64,000 bases of DNA. Source: Maylandia zebra (taxonomy: Eukaryota > Chordata > Actinopteri > Cichliformes > Cichlidae). Positions 1-18,884 of this stretch are shown here, one piece after another (within the stretch, counting starts at the first letter, position 1; each line of letters starts with the position of its first letter). A program made the translations under genes and the position numbers. Location: assembly GCF_041146795.1 (NCBI RefSeq), contig NC_135169.1, forward strand, positions 12,237,585 through 12,301,584, given 5' to 3'. The notes under the pieces were generated by a model. It ran no database searches and was not told the DNA's origin. It worked only from the letters and a program-made list of their open reading frames with translations.

Positions 1-159
1 TCACAGATGGGTCGATACTTTCTCTTGATGAATCAAACTGCAGTGAAGAGGTACAAACAAACTCTGTACAGTGATGTTGGTGCTCACACAGTCCAATCAT
101 AACCATTCTGTAAGGATTCAGTGATACTCTGTCAAAATAATGCTTCACTTAATAGACTT

Positions 160-275
160 ATCACATGGTAACATGCCATGATGCAAATAATACATTCTGA
201 AGTCAAAGTCTTTATCACTTACCATCAGAGGTGTGGGAAATATTTAACACCGAGCCAAGTAGATGAATTTATTAT
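160..275. repeat. Duplicated intergenic segment (pairs with 25665-25765)
   Basis: Matches 25665-25765 in order: ACATG...AATA, CTGAAGTCAAAGTCTT, ATATTTAACA and AGCCAAG(T/C)AGATGAA. Part of the cluster-wide segmental duplication; no gene. Confidence 0.55.
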
Positions 276-360
276 TCCTTAATCCACGCATCCATCCAGC
301 CTCTTCCACTTATCCAGGGCTGGGTTGCAGGTGCAACAGCACAAGCAAGGATGCAAAGAC
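275..360 (-). repeat. Short relic of a dispersed fish repeat
   Basis: CATCCATCCAGCCTCTTCCACTTATCC-type sequence, as in the larger copy at 21481-21840. Too short to assign further. Confidence 0.35.
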
Positions 361-2120
361 CTTCCTCTCACCATCTTACAATGCTGTGATTGCAGCCATT
401 CTCCGACTCTCTGTGAATGGTACTGATAGCCACTGATCAATGGTCTTTGATCAGTGATTGTTGATCAATGGTCATGTCAATTTGCATATTAACGATCAAG
501 GAACTGACCTTAAAGCTCATTGTTCATTCAGTGGGCTGGTTTCAGGCATTATGCACATGTACTGTTTATAATTTAGGGAAACCTGGTGTCAGCTGAGACT
601 GAAGACGCCACTTGGATGAATGACCAAATGTTTCTCCCACTGAAAACATTAGATCCAGATGAAAATAACATTCCTCTCCCCTGGCTACCACCTCGACTTT
701 AGACAAGACTGCTAACTAGTATGATGTGTAAGCATGTTGCAAAACCCTCTGCACTCTACATGTCAATCTCAAAAATTCAATTCAGTCATAGAGCTGAATG
801 AAGCTTCCGACTCTTTAATGAGTACATAGTAATGTGTATATAGAAATCATAAAAAACAAATGTATTTAATCATTTTAATCCTAACAAATCCCTCCTTTCA
901 AACGTATTTTATGTGTGAATCAAAAGAACAGGCGCTTTGTTCAGCTTGCACAGCTTCCCATCCAGTGTGATACTCAGCCTTTCCAGCTTTCTGCGTTACC
1001 TCAAGTGGAGTCCTGTGCTCAAGTCGGTGCTAATTCAGCTGTCTGCCTCCTTTGGTCAGTTACTGGGTCATACAGACCGTCAGCCTGTCCCCTCAGGAGA
1101 ACACACCAACCAAACAAAGGCACACAGCATTAGGGGCTCCAACTTATCTCTCGGCTCAGTCTTGAATCCTCCTCACCTGATTCATCACTGACCCCAACCA
1201 GCAAAGGCATCTGACAGAATGGTGTCGCATGTTCTTCCATTAGTGCATTAAACATGTATCATATGATAAAAACACTCCATCAGTTTGACTAAGAGAACTT
1301 CGACCGCTTACCCCTCACATTTATATTTGGTTTATATCCAATTTTGCAGATTTCGGTATAAACAACTGGCTCTGCTTCCCTGTATTTTGAAGGCCTTCTG
1401 TAAGCGTGACTCAGAATCTGTTGTCTCCAGTCTGGCACTTGACAGCAACTCTGCCAGCAAGCATTTCCAATCCTCCTTTCTTCTTTGCTCTGAAACCTCG
1501 GGCAAGTTATTAAGAAACTCTTCAGTTGACACGGAATCTTCTCTAAACTCACTAAAATGCAGCTTTGAAAAATAATCTCCAGCTCTTTTCCATCCTCAGA
1601 TTGAATACAGTGAATAAGGTGCTTTTGTCCATTTTTCGTCTCCGTACTGAAGAAGAACTTAGCGGGAGCATCTATTTCAGCAATAGTTTGAAAACAGACG
1701 TCAAGACAGGAATTGGCTTACCATCCCGATTATCTCCGTTATTTTCGTAGGTAGCCAATAGCCCCGTGATTATCAGCAGTTACCACGGCTGACTAGCCGC
1801 ATCAGAGCCAGTTCTCTCAAAAACATTTTAAATCCAGCTACAGACACGTGACTGGGCAGACGTCACATGCAGTAAATTTGGGCCCATGTGCGGTTTGGCC
1901 TTGCAACTTCTGATTGGTTGCAGTGACCCGAATGGGCATCATTACTGTGATTCTATTGGCTCAAACAATTAAAAACAGGTGTCAATCATTCACATTGGAC
2001 AAAAGAAACCAAAGTTACAGCCCCTCAGAGGCCAATTAAACGCTCCATGCGCACAGCACAAAAGGCCCATTGCTATGTGAATGTGTGGTTCATTCTTCAA
2101 AAATATTCAAAAACATGCAG
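361..2120. other. Intergenic stretch, unassigned, possibly transposon-derived
   Basis: No Ig-like or splice-linked exon is visible. Between about 1290 and 1550 the minus strand is open for 66-87 codons in two frames, one beginning MSTEEFLNNLPEVSEQRRKE. It has no family signature I recognise, and the surrounding 900-2120 has the composition of a decayed DNA transposon. Confidence 0.2.
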
Positions 2121-3419
2121 TTTTAGGCCTGTTAATAAAATTAAATCATTTCTGCTCTTTAATATCTAAAAAATTCAATATGGTGTCCAATGTGTGCCAA
2201 AATTGGACATCTTTGTACGACTGGATATTTATGTATTGACAGCGCTGTAATTTTTCACTGTTTCAGTTTAGAAACCTAAATCTTTGCACAGATGATGTTT
2301 ACATGTTGGTTACTGAATTTCTGGAATAAAATCTCAACTGAAGCATAATTTAAAAGAGTTATATGCTAAAAAAAATAAAGAAATAAATTAGGAGAGGAAA
2401 AAAGTCTACTTACTTTTTCTGTCTTCCAGTCTCAGTAACTTTGACACAGTAATATCTGTTACAATATTTACACCTCTGATTAATTTTCACAAGTGTTAGC
2501 TTTATTGTGATACCAAGATTGTATACTCAGGGTTTGTAATTGCAGAGAAATAGTCAATTAATTTTGGGCATTTCATTTTCGAGCAGGAAGCTCCGAAACC
2601 CCTTTGGGGATTAACAGGCCAGACAAATCACAAAGGACCTTAATAGACAGTGAGTTAAAGTGGACAGTATATCCTTAGTTTCTTAACATAAAATTCATTG
2701 TTGCAGGCAGGGACAGCGACAGTGATCCCCTTAAACAGATTTTTAGTTTGCTCATATTGCACCGAGTTATTGGTTCTGTTATTAGTTAACTAACATAAAC
2801 TAATGTATTAGCAGCAAGCACCCAGTGATGTCACGTTCTGTACTGACACAAGATGGCGCAAGAGGAACTGAAATAAGGATACTAAATAAACATTCTGAAG
2901 CCCAAAGCTACATAAATGTTAGTCAATCGCCATGCAAATCTATCTAGTCCTCAGACACATTCTGCAGACATAATGTATCAGAAACAGCAGTGCTGAGATG
3001 ATAATAATAACAATGATGACAATGATAATCTCCTTAGCCACAAATCTTAAAAATATAATACAACACAGTAGAAGTGCAGAATAAAATAAATGTTGCAATT
3101 CATCATAGCCTGCTACAGTTTCACAAAATACATATTTTGCATCTTTATACAAATGGGATAATGTTTGTTTGTTTGTTTGATTTTTCACTGATCACAGAAT
3201 TTCTAACTCTAACTTATGAAGGATTATAAGTGTTTTGTTGGCCTGAGTTTCTACTTTAGACTCTGTACTTTATGTAAATTGTTTTTTTTTAATTAATTTG
3301 GTTTTTCTTTTAATTATTTATTAGAGGAATTAAGTTCAAATGTTTCCTTCAGGCTACATAAAAACATACATATCTATTTTACTTTTAGCTCAAATGTGTT
3401 TAAAATATACAATAGTGAA
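2121..3419. other. AT-rich intergenic stretch, nothing recognised
   Basis: Low-complexity ATAATAAT and GTTTGTTT tracts near 3000 and 3160. No coding signal, TIR or exon-like segment. Confidence 0.3.
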
Positions 3420-3545
3420 ATGGCTCCTTTGACCTCTACATAGATCTGTTAATGTTCTCATTTTGTGATGGATTTTTATGTTTGACCCCAAACACAGGAA
3501 ATGACTCATTGTGTGGTTGAACTGAAACTAAAGACTTTGTATGTA
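3420..3545 (+). promoter_or_regulatory. Second duplicated block, ETS/AP-1/RUNX copy 1
   Basis: Core ACAGGAAATGACTCA then TGTGTGGTTGAAC at about 3494-3522: an ETS site overlapping an AP-1 site (TGACTCA), with a RUNX-like core a few bases on. About 120 bp are shared with 62645-62770. Confidence 0.42.
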
Positions 3546-3671
3546 GAACTACTTGAATATACACTCAAGGACCGTACGTGCCATCAACAGCTTTTTCAAC
3601 AGTGCTCAAAATCATCAGTGCTGAACCAGAACAATAGATTTTAAATATATTTTAGAAACTACAAAAAAGCA

Positions 3672-3726
3672 TATATATCTATATATCTATATATATCTAT
3701 ATATATATATATAGATATATATACCA
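3672..3726. repeat. (TA)n-rich microsatellite
   Basis: Interrupted TATATC/TATATA tract. Confidence 0.85.
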
Positions 3727-3959
3727 GCTTTTTGTAAATTCCTTGGGTAAAATCTTGGTGTCACCTTTTACTGCTGTTACAGTAATGGAATAATATTCGA
3801 ATGAAAGCAAAGCAATAAATCAGATACTGCTTCATTGTATAAAACACTTTAAGAGTGAACTGGACCAAAGCTGGTCTATAAGTGGCCGGCAGAGGGAGTG
3901 TTTGCTTCCCCTATAATCAGAGGAAGCCCAGACAGCAGGACATTGACTTTCTATCTGTT

Positions 3960-4290
3960 TTCACACTGTGTCATGCATACTTAAATGTGCCGGTGAAAAT
4001 TATTACTATTATTTCAATATAGGCAGATCATATGAGCATTTGTCAAACACAAACAGAACAAAGTCAAATTCTTCTCACTGTACTCTTGTCATCATTCCTT
4101 GTTAACTCTCTTCTGTGAGCTGATAACAGAAAACAAGACATCTGCTACACAGAAGACTTCAGGCTGAAACCACAGGCTGCATTTCCTCTTTACTAGGTGG
4201 CCCAAACAGACATCGTGAGGCCTTACAGTGATAAAAATAAGCCCGTGGGAGAATAGTCAGTAACCACCAACAGTATTTTACACACATGTA
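3960..4290 (-). promoter_or_regulatory. Duplicated upstream block, PU.1/RUNX copy 1
   Basis: Shares about 300 bp with 24620-25040 and part of it with 46590-46870. Core on the minus strand at 4195-4161: AAAGAGGAAATG (PU.1-type ETS) then 5 bp and TGTGGTTTCAG (RUNX). No gene follows to the left inside the window; it may belong to a receptor gene beyond the edge. Regulatory role is inference. Confidence 0.5.
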
Positions 4291-5039
4291 GGCTGCTTAA
4301 AAGAACAAATACTTAATTCTGTAATGCCATCATTGCAGTTTGATGTTGTGTTATTCTTGCTTAAAGTTGCTTCATGGTGAAAATGTATCACTGTATTTCA
4401 TTGCAGATTTGAATAGAATATAATTGTCAAGAATGTTTTGCATCTATCAACAATGCAATATAGGTCCCTCTACCATCTGGCCTTTTCACTCTTGCTGCAA
4501 TCCTAGCCTAGCTTCAACAACTCTTTTCCATTTCTTTATGGTGGCTCATCAACCGTATCCTTGTGGAGGTGTCAGAGCTATGCACATCACCCTTTTCTTC
4601 TCCATTCTTCATACATCCCCTCACTCTCTAAGATTGTCTAAACTATCATTTTCCCCGATTTGGTCGATCTAAATTTTTTATTAATGTGGGTCAAATGTGA
4701 CCTGGAACAACCTCAATATATCTAAATTTTAACAGGTCAAAAATCGGTCAAATTTGAACTTAACAATATGTTAAAAGCTACAAAGCACAGAGAGTTTATG
4801 TTAAAAAAAACAAAACAAATAAAACACATACGCATATGATCTTACTCTTACTTACTTTAAACAGCTCTCTAAACTGTACATTTTTTCTTCTTTTGCTTTG
4901 TACTGATGTCAGCTCATGCAGCAATTTACTTGATATGGTTATGGTCATCAAATAGCCATCTGTGTCCCCAACCCCCTCACAGTGTGTGGGTGTGGGTGAT
5001 GCGCCGTTCACTTTGTGGTGGTTTTTTAAGGTTTGCTGT

Positions 5040-5092
5040 GACACTAAACACAGGAAATGACCCTTTAGATGGTTGATCTTAAGCAAAGCAAA
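5040..5092 (+). promoter_or_regulatory. Second duplicated block, partial copy
   Basis: Contains AAACACAGGAAATGACCC; the ETS part is preserved but the AP-1 site is lost (TGACCC). Short divergent copy of the 3420-3545 block. Confidence 0.3.
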
Positions 5093-5286
5093 ATCCTCTA
5101 AAAACATGTGTTTATTTATTTATTTATTTTCACCAGTAACTCTAAGTGAGCTCAGTTTGACAATAGGATTTTGCACAGACATGAGATTCGAGTTGTGCCT
5201 ATGCCTCCTCCCCCCTGCAATAACAGACCAGCAGATGTCTGTGCCTGGAGATAAGATTTTTGTTGCATATAATTAACATAAAAGTA

Positions 5287-5290
<4 letters not shown>

Positions 5291-5326
<36 letters not shown>
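5291..5326. repeat. (TA)n microsatellite
   Basis: Uninterrupted AT dinucleotide tract followed by ACACACAT. Confidence 0.9.
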
Positions 5327-5333
<7 letters not shown>

Positions 5334-5731
5334 AACATACATATATTTTGTATTGTATGTTTCGGAGTCATAGCTCCTGTTGCTCCTATTGCTGCTGAGA
5401 CTACTTTCGACTTTATATTCCACATCTACTCCAGTTGCTCCTTCATGCCGGGGTATTTCTCTGTTTTCTCGTGCTCCTTCTTCCTACTGTTGCTGTCTGC
5501 TGGGTAGCCACATCTACCACAACTGCAGTCTACTGTTCCTTGTCTACCACCACAAAACTCCCCCATAAAGTGCACTGATGATTCAGTTCACTTATTAGCC
5601 TATTAGCTGTGACAAATAACAAACACACACTCATATAATATCAAATTAATTGCATGTTTACTCCTACAGAACTGTTCATATTTGGTCATTATCCATGAAT
5701 ATGTGACTAGCACTGTAAAAGAGGTTGTAGG

Positions 5732-5847
5732 ATATAATATAATATAATATAATATAATATAAATAATATAATATAATATAATATAATATAATATAATATA
5801 ATATAATATAATATAATATAATATAATATAATATAATATAATATAAT
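5732..5847. repeat. (TATAA)n pentanucleotide minisatellite
   Basis: More than 20 tandem copies of a 5-bp unit with one irregular AATAA near 5762. A related short tract occurs at 41912-41955. Confidence 0.9.
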
Positions 5848-5849
5848 CT

Positions 5850-6330
5850 TAGTCTATCATGACAAGTAAATGAAGTCTCTGCACATTGCTTTTCTCCCCC
5901 AATACCTACAGGAAACACAAGCAGTATATTGCTGCTTACAATAAGTTTTGAAAGGTTCTATCACATATTAAATTCAGTTTACAAGGTCTGGTGTCAACTG
6001 GTGTTTTTTCATCTTAACAAAAAAAATAAAATCTAGTATAGCCTGAAAAAAAATTAGCTGAGCTGTCAAGAACATGTCAAACCAAAATGCAACTAATGCC
6101 TCAATTATACAGTCTCTCTGTGACGGTACACCTTCACTTTATTTCCATGGCTTCAGATCACACCAAAAGTGTTACTGGGAAACTTTTTTTCGCACTAAAT
6201 TCTATTAAACATTTGAATGCATGACCTCTGCCCCTTTTACCTGCTCTGTGCATCTTGACAAAGCTTGAGAGAAGAAGAGAAATGAGAGACTAAGATGCAT
6301 CTGATGTATTTCAATAGTTCCCTAAAACAG
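5850..6330. other. Intergenic, nothing recognised
   Basis: No exon, repeat structure or regulatory block could be supported. Confidence 0.3.
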
Positions 6331-6762
6331 TGGTCCCCAACCCCCGGGCCTCGGACCGGTACCGGTCTGTGAGTCGTTTGGTACCGGGCCTTGAGAGTTG
6401 AGGCTCAGGTGTGAAATGTATAGTTTTCAGTGTTTTTATCATTAACTCGGCTTCCCTGGGTCTTTTCCCATGTTGTAGTTGTGTGTCTTATTTTGAAAGA
6501 AATGTTTACGTGTTACCATAGTGACCAGAGAGCCTTAAGGGGCAGAGAGAAGGATGTTACTCTAAATGTAGTTGGCACATTTCAGGAGGATGCTGCTGAT
6601 AAAGTTACACAATTACACAGTGAATTCATGTTTATTATTATATTTACAAAATGCCACAGTTTTTGTCTTGGTCGTATCATTTTATTTTGTTGTATTTATC
6701 GGCGACACCTTAATTGCAGGTCCGTGAAAATATTGTCTGACATTGCCCTAAAACCATGTTGA
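6331..6762 (+). mobile_element. hAT-like MITE relic
   Basis: Starts CAGTGGTCCCCAACC with CGGACCGGTACCGGT, the end type of vertebrate hAT elements, and runs to GGTCCGTGAAAATATTGTCT, which precedes the opposite end in such elements. The right TIR itself is missing. The 110-codon open frame inside has no recognisable domain. Confidence 0.6.
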
Positions 6763-6779
6763 CCAATCAGAAGCTTGAA

Positions 6780-7800
6780 AGGAGATCATGTCTTATGGAA
6801 ATCTGAAACACACTTATGTACATATAACCAGGTTTCTTTGTTAGATTTATTAAAGTAACCAGTAAGTAACAAGTAATCAAAGAAGTAAAACAGACCATCA
6901 GATAAAGGCAAAAAGGAAACCTTGTGCTACTCTAAGTGGTCTGATGTGAAATCAGCATCATACTTAAAATTTACAGCATCTAATGAAGTAAACATCACAA
7001 CACACATTTCTATACATGCATATATATATGTTCTCACCCTATTTAATATACAAACTACATTCAACAAAAATAAAAATAATATGGACTAATACAAAGGTAG
7101 ACTCTATTAGTTCAATAAGAAGTATAACTTGGAGGAATTGAACATAATTTATTAAGATTGAGAAATGAATCAATGCCTTTGGCAATTCAACTTCAATGAC
7201 CCATCATGGCAGAACAGAATCCAAACAGTGATAGGACTTAGGAGAGTTTCCCCTGGAGTCTAAACTCTGGTGGTGGTGAAGATGAAGACTGAGGCTTGGA
7301 TGGAGCTCTGACTGAGGTGTTAGTGAGGTGGAGATTGGGAGGATGTGGGTGACGCGAATGAAAGTCTGCAAGCGAGAACGATATAAGAGCACTGACATCC
7401 AAAGCATGCACACATATTTTACTTGTCATCAGTTCCTATTTCAATTTCAGAATAAAGGCTTCGTCAGATTTAGGACACATGTATCCAAAGCTCTGTAGCT
7501 TTAACAGTAAAACGATATCTTTTTCTCTAAGTATCATTTTATAGCATCATTGACTGGGATTCACATTATTGTGGTCAAAGCTCTCTGTAGTGTCACATTT
7601 CCATATAAAGGTGATGGTATTAGTACATGTACTAACCCATACACTCTGTTTCCTCTGACACTGCTGATGAAAAGTAAAAAAAATAAAAATAAAATAATTA
7701 TATATTTTATTTTATGTACTTACTTCTCTTATCAAGAATAATAGTAGATGCTACATTAATGTATTCATGTGCTGGTCTCTCTACACCGTTAACCTCTAAG
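6780..7800. other. Downstream flank of gene A, nothing firm
   Basis: A minus-strand Pro/Ser-rich open stretch (7429-7238) was considered as a further tail exon, but no splice sites or tyrosine motif support it. Candidate polyadenylation signal AATAAA for gene A at 7711-7706. Confidence 0.3.
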
Positions 7801-7814
7801 AAGTCTATTAAAGT

Positions 7815-15168
<7,354 letters not shown>

Positions 15169-15249
15169 TGTCACACCCAACCCTGCTGCAGTGCTAAAGT
15201 CAACGTGTTCTAACGGTGAAGCTGTTTTCTTGTAAAGTGTCTTTGTGCT

Positions 15250-15370
15250 TCCTTCCCCTTTATAATGAGCTCATAGAACTATAAACAGCTACACAAACCA
15301 CAGCAGCACCGTTCCACTGCTGACATTTGTTGTCCACATCAGCTTGCTTCTTGTGCCAAGAAAGGTCAAA
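15250..15370 (-). promoter_or_regulatory. Gene A proximal promoter
   Basis: Minus-strand TATAAAGG at 15264-15257, about 90 bp upstream of the ATG, followed by the purine run GGGGAAGGAAGCACAAAG that also follows the TATA position of genes C and D. A RUNX-type TGTGGTTT lies at about 15303-15296. Assigned by comparison with the gene C promoter. Confidence 0.55.
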
Positions 15371-15619
15371 ACAGTCACATTATGTTCTGCATTTATTTAT
15401 GTAATTATCATTTACAGTGATCATAGCACTACTTTCTGGTTGCAGTGGTTCCCATCATTGGTAATTCACTATGAAATACATGCATCATCGAAACTACTAC
15501 ATGGACTAGTGTGATTACATTTGTTTCCTCATTACAATATTAAACATCAGTCAACAATGAGGAAAAATTGCCATTTGTTTGCCTGACAAACGCACTCTTT
15601 GCAGCTTCTCTACACATCT

Positions 15620-15624
<5 letters not shown>

Positions 15625-15669
<45 letters not shown>

Positions 15670-15680
15670 GCACACACACA
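15625..15680. repeat. (CA)n microsatellite
   Basis: CA dinucleotide tract upstream of gene A with one GCGC interruption. Confidence 0.93.
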
Positions 15681-15768
15681 AAGATATGTGTCATGTCCAT
15701 AGTCACTCCAGTTCTCTCAAATTTTTCATAGCCTTGCATTAACACTATGGGTAGTGCAGTGCAAAAGG

Positions 15769-15940
15769 AGCACCATTAAATTCCCACTGTGCTCTTCTTG
15801 ACTAGATTCCATTTTTGATCGTCTGCTTAAACATTTGGTGAACATAAAAGCAGCTCTAAGCTACAGACTGCATTTCCTTTTCTCTAGATGACGTAATTCA
15901 TCAGGTCACTTTCAGTACATAAAAATAAGTATAGCAGAAT
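15769..15940 (-). promoter_or_regulatory. Duplicated upstream block, copy 2 (gene A)
   Basis: Divergent copy about 0.7 kb upstream of gene A. The ETS core GAAAAGGAAATGCAG is kept (15885-15870), but the RUNX site is mutated to CTGTAGC. Confidence 0.45.
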
Positions 15941-16189
15941 GGACAGAAACTACATATGCACATATGCAAAGCTGACACAAAAAGAAAGTAGTACAATTTA
16001 CTGTACTGATTATGTTACTTTTATTAAAAAGAATACAGCATTTATCATCTGCAAAGTCTTGAACTCTACAGGTGAAGTTGTTGTTGCTGACATGATCACA
16101 GTGTATAGTGATACAGTGCTCCCATCAAAAGTCAGAGAGTGCAACACTGTCAAAACAGTAACATCCTTGGCGCAGGGTGCCGCCGGTGT

Positions 16190-16366
16190 GTCGAGCCGCC
16201 TGTGGGGCTCTTCAACCGGTGGGGGAGATTGTCACACCTTGCAGGAGCTTTCCTCCCCTCAGGAACTCTCTGCAGGAGGGTGTCAAGGTTCGAGTTTTTG
16301 AGGAGGAGACAAACGACTGCATGGTCCTCAGTAGATGTCAAAATAGTGATTTTTATTATACATATG
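16190..16366. other. Unassigned repeat-like sequence left of the pogo element
   Basis: GC-rich stretch (GAGCCGCCTGTGGGGCTC and a Cys/Arg-coding frame) that continues at 17701-17870 after the insertion. It may be an older mobile element split by the pogo insertion; family not recognised. Confidence 0.25.
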
Positions 16367-16368
16367 TA

Positions 16369-17296
16369 GGGGAGACCGGGGATAGTTGTAACGTGGGTCA
16401 GTTGTAACACTTCTAATTTCTCCAATCAGGGCTAAGTTTCAAATGATGTGACTCATCCTGTGCATGCCCAATTCAGTTCTGCTATCACATGTGAAAAATC
16501 AGCACATTTTGTCAAACACAGACAATTTAACATGAAAAAAAAAGTAATTTGTATGCCAAAAAGTAAGTTTTTCTACTTTATTTCAATTTCTAATAGCATT
16601 ATCTGCTTTGCAGTTAAACTCATCAAACTTAAATTATATTATTTGTATGTCTATGGGGATATATTCTGTGTAGGTCTTTAGTGCTAATGTTTTAGCCGTT
16701 GGCTGTAATGTTAGCTAGTTCATGGCTATAGGAGTCTGGGTCAGTTGTAACAGCAACAGTCTGGGTTAGTTGTAACAATAATGCAGATGTTACAACTTAC
16801 CACACTATTACTTTAACTTATATTAAACAAGTTGGGGCAACGACATCAGCAAAGAGAGGTTCACTGGTCGCTTTTGTATATGCGGTTAATGCCATTGGCA
16901 ACACAATTCCTCCACTGTTTGTGTTCCCACACATACATTATGCAGACCACTGTGTCAGAGATGGACCAGTAGGAAGTACTGGTAGTGGAAATAAATCAGG
17001 ATGGGTGCAAGAAACAGATTTCCTCATCTTTCTGAAGCACTTTGCAAACCACACCAAGGTAAGCCATGATAAAAAGTAATGGAATTGCGATGCTGGTGAA
17101 CAACTACATTTTTTCAGCTTCATTGTTATGTTCAAAATTGGTGCAAGAGTTGTAGGTTTTAATGCCCACTGAGCCAATGAGGCCAAACTCAAGGAAGACC
17201 AACCAAAATTAATGAAATATTCAGTTGCAGAAAATTCCATAATTTGTCTTTTTTGAGGGGTTGGAATATGTTCAAAAGCTAGATTTCTGCATTCTG

Positions 17297-17370
<74 letters not shown>

Positions 17371-17698
17371 CTACATAAATGGCTCTAAGTGCATTCATGT
17401 GTTGAATAAACAAAGATTACACATTAATGTTTTGTTAGTACCCTTATTTCATTGTGTTACATTTTACCCCAGGATATGTTACAACTAACCCAGACTATGG
17501 GGTTAATTGTAACATTTCACTCTTCGTGTTTGAGGCCATACCATGCAATGGGTAATTGTGCTGCAGAGAAAATAGCTGCACTATTTAATAGCAGAGACAT
17601 GTAAATACTTTGCATTACATTTTGAATCCACTACCTTAAAAGAGCTCCAATTTACAGACAGAAATGTCAAAAATGTTACAACTATCCCCGGTCTCCCC
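16369..17698 (+). mobile_element. pogo/Tigger-like DNA transposon, defective
   Basis: Perfect 24-bp TIRs, GGGGAGACCGGGGATAGTTG and onward, flanked by TA on both sides, with the wider target being a palindrome (CATATG-TA-CATATG). At 16831-17058 a frame reads GATTSAKRGSLVAFVYAVNA, IPPLFVFPHIHYADH, SGWVQETDFLIFLKHFANHT, the DDE_1 superfamily endonuclease core. Subterminal copies of GGGT(C/T)AGTTGTAAC recur. The rest of the transposase is gone, so it is non-autonomous. Confidence 0.82.
17299..17368. repeat. (CA)n microsatellite
   Basis: CA tract inside the pogo-like element. Confidence 0.95.
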
Positions 17699-18117
17699 TA
17701 CATATGGGGAAGATGAGCATCACAAGCCTTTAAGAGCTGATCTCCCCCGAACAATCTCTTCACAAGGTTTTTATTGCAATGATGACGTCAAGTCACATGA
17801 TAAGTATCAGTCAGTTCTCAGAACTCAGGAAGTTCCCCTCACTCCAAAAGTTCTCCTTATATAGACATCAGCTGCTACTTTAGAGAAAAACAAGTGTGTG
17901 ATATGTTGTGTAGTTTTGTGAGTGTAGGTCCAAGCCAACAAAAGTTCACCGTGTCCTCATATGACTTTTTACTGCGGCCTGACTGGACCACACAGCGAAA
18001 CTGGTGGTTTTTGCATAATAGAGTATTACATCTAGAATGAGTTTTATCCTGCGTGCTCTGAAATAAATGATAAATGATACATGATGAACTGAAGATAAGT
18101 AACACGGACTAATGAAG

Positions 18118-18193
18118 TAATGACAGGTCAGTGTCACACTGTCCCCTGCTGGTATGGTTGTACTGTCTGCTGTTAGTACGGGCTTGTCCTGTA
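18118..18193 (-). pseudogene. Gene B truncated Ig exon
   Basis: Acceptor TTACAG, then the A-B strand region of a D2-type Ig domain up to the first core Cys (DSVTLTC). Beyond that no Ig homology is visible down to 17.9 kb, so the exon was truncated. Confidence 0.68.
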
Positions 18194-18199
18194 CTGTAA

Positions 18200-18880
18200 G
18201 TTAGAAATACAAAAAAAAAAAAGAAATCCCCCCAAAACAAGAGAACTATTGTCACTGCAGGTTTAGTGAGAATTTTAAAAAGACCATTATGTTTTACTAG
18301 ATTTGTAGTTCTGCATCTGTTCACCACCACAGTCAAATCAAATAATTAATGTGACTGAAGTGCAGACTTTAAGCTTTTACTCGATGAGTTTTACAAAAAA
18401 TAAATAAATCATGAATTGTTTTAGAATAACAGCCATTTGTAACCACAGTTAGTTCAGTGGAAGCAGAACTAAACTCAAAACAGCTTTACTGATGAAACTT
18501 CACATGAAAACCGAAAACCCAGAGAGGGCTGAGTGCAAAAAACTCAGATACTAACAAAGAAATACAGAACAAACAGGGAAAATAACTATGAGACAAGTCA
18601 CGACAAAGGCTGAAGTACACACATGTACTGTAGTGGTGAATTTCTCTCCCAAGCTTTGAAAACATAATTTTTCCACTTCTTAATGTGAGATGTTCAGATT
18701 TATTTCTGACTCGTACATACAAACAAACGATGTCACGGTCAAAAAACTATTTGCTGCCTCAGTCCACATTTCCATTGCCGTCCTGGCTCATTCTAACCTG
18801 CTACCACACATGTGATCTAATGTTTTCTTACCCATCACATTAAACTAAACTAAACTAATATTTCTCTTTAGATTGGCTCT
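18200..18880. other. Gene B intron, left part: nothing recognised
   Basis: No Ig exon, tail exon or transposon end could be supported. Confidence 0.3.
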
Positions 18881-18884
18881 AACA

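Noticed and set aside
1..100. Ig exon relic at the left edge (ACTCTGTACAGTGATGTTG, as at the end of gene C Ig9)
   Set aside because: Only about 19 bp match and no cysteine or splice context is visible.
1289..1552. Minus-strand 66-87-codon frames as a gene
   Set aside because: Two overlapping frames are open, with no recognised domain or promoter; kept only as unassigned sequence.
2940..3188. Hydrophobic minus-strand frame as a membrane protein
   Set aside because: The Ile/Val run is a translated ATAATAATAACAATGATGAC low-complexity tract.
5732..5847. CRISPR-like array
   Set aside because: It is a plain pentanucleotide tandem repeat with no spacers, in a eukaryotic genome.
7238..7429. Pro/Ser-rich minus-strand frame as an extra gene A tail exon
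   Set aside because: No tyrosine motif and no supported splice sites; gene A already ends with a stop at 7815.
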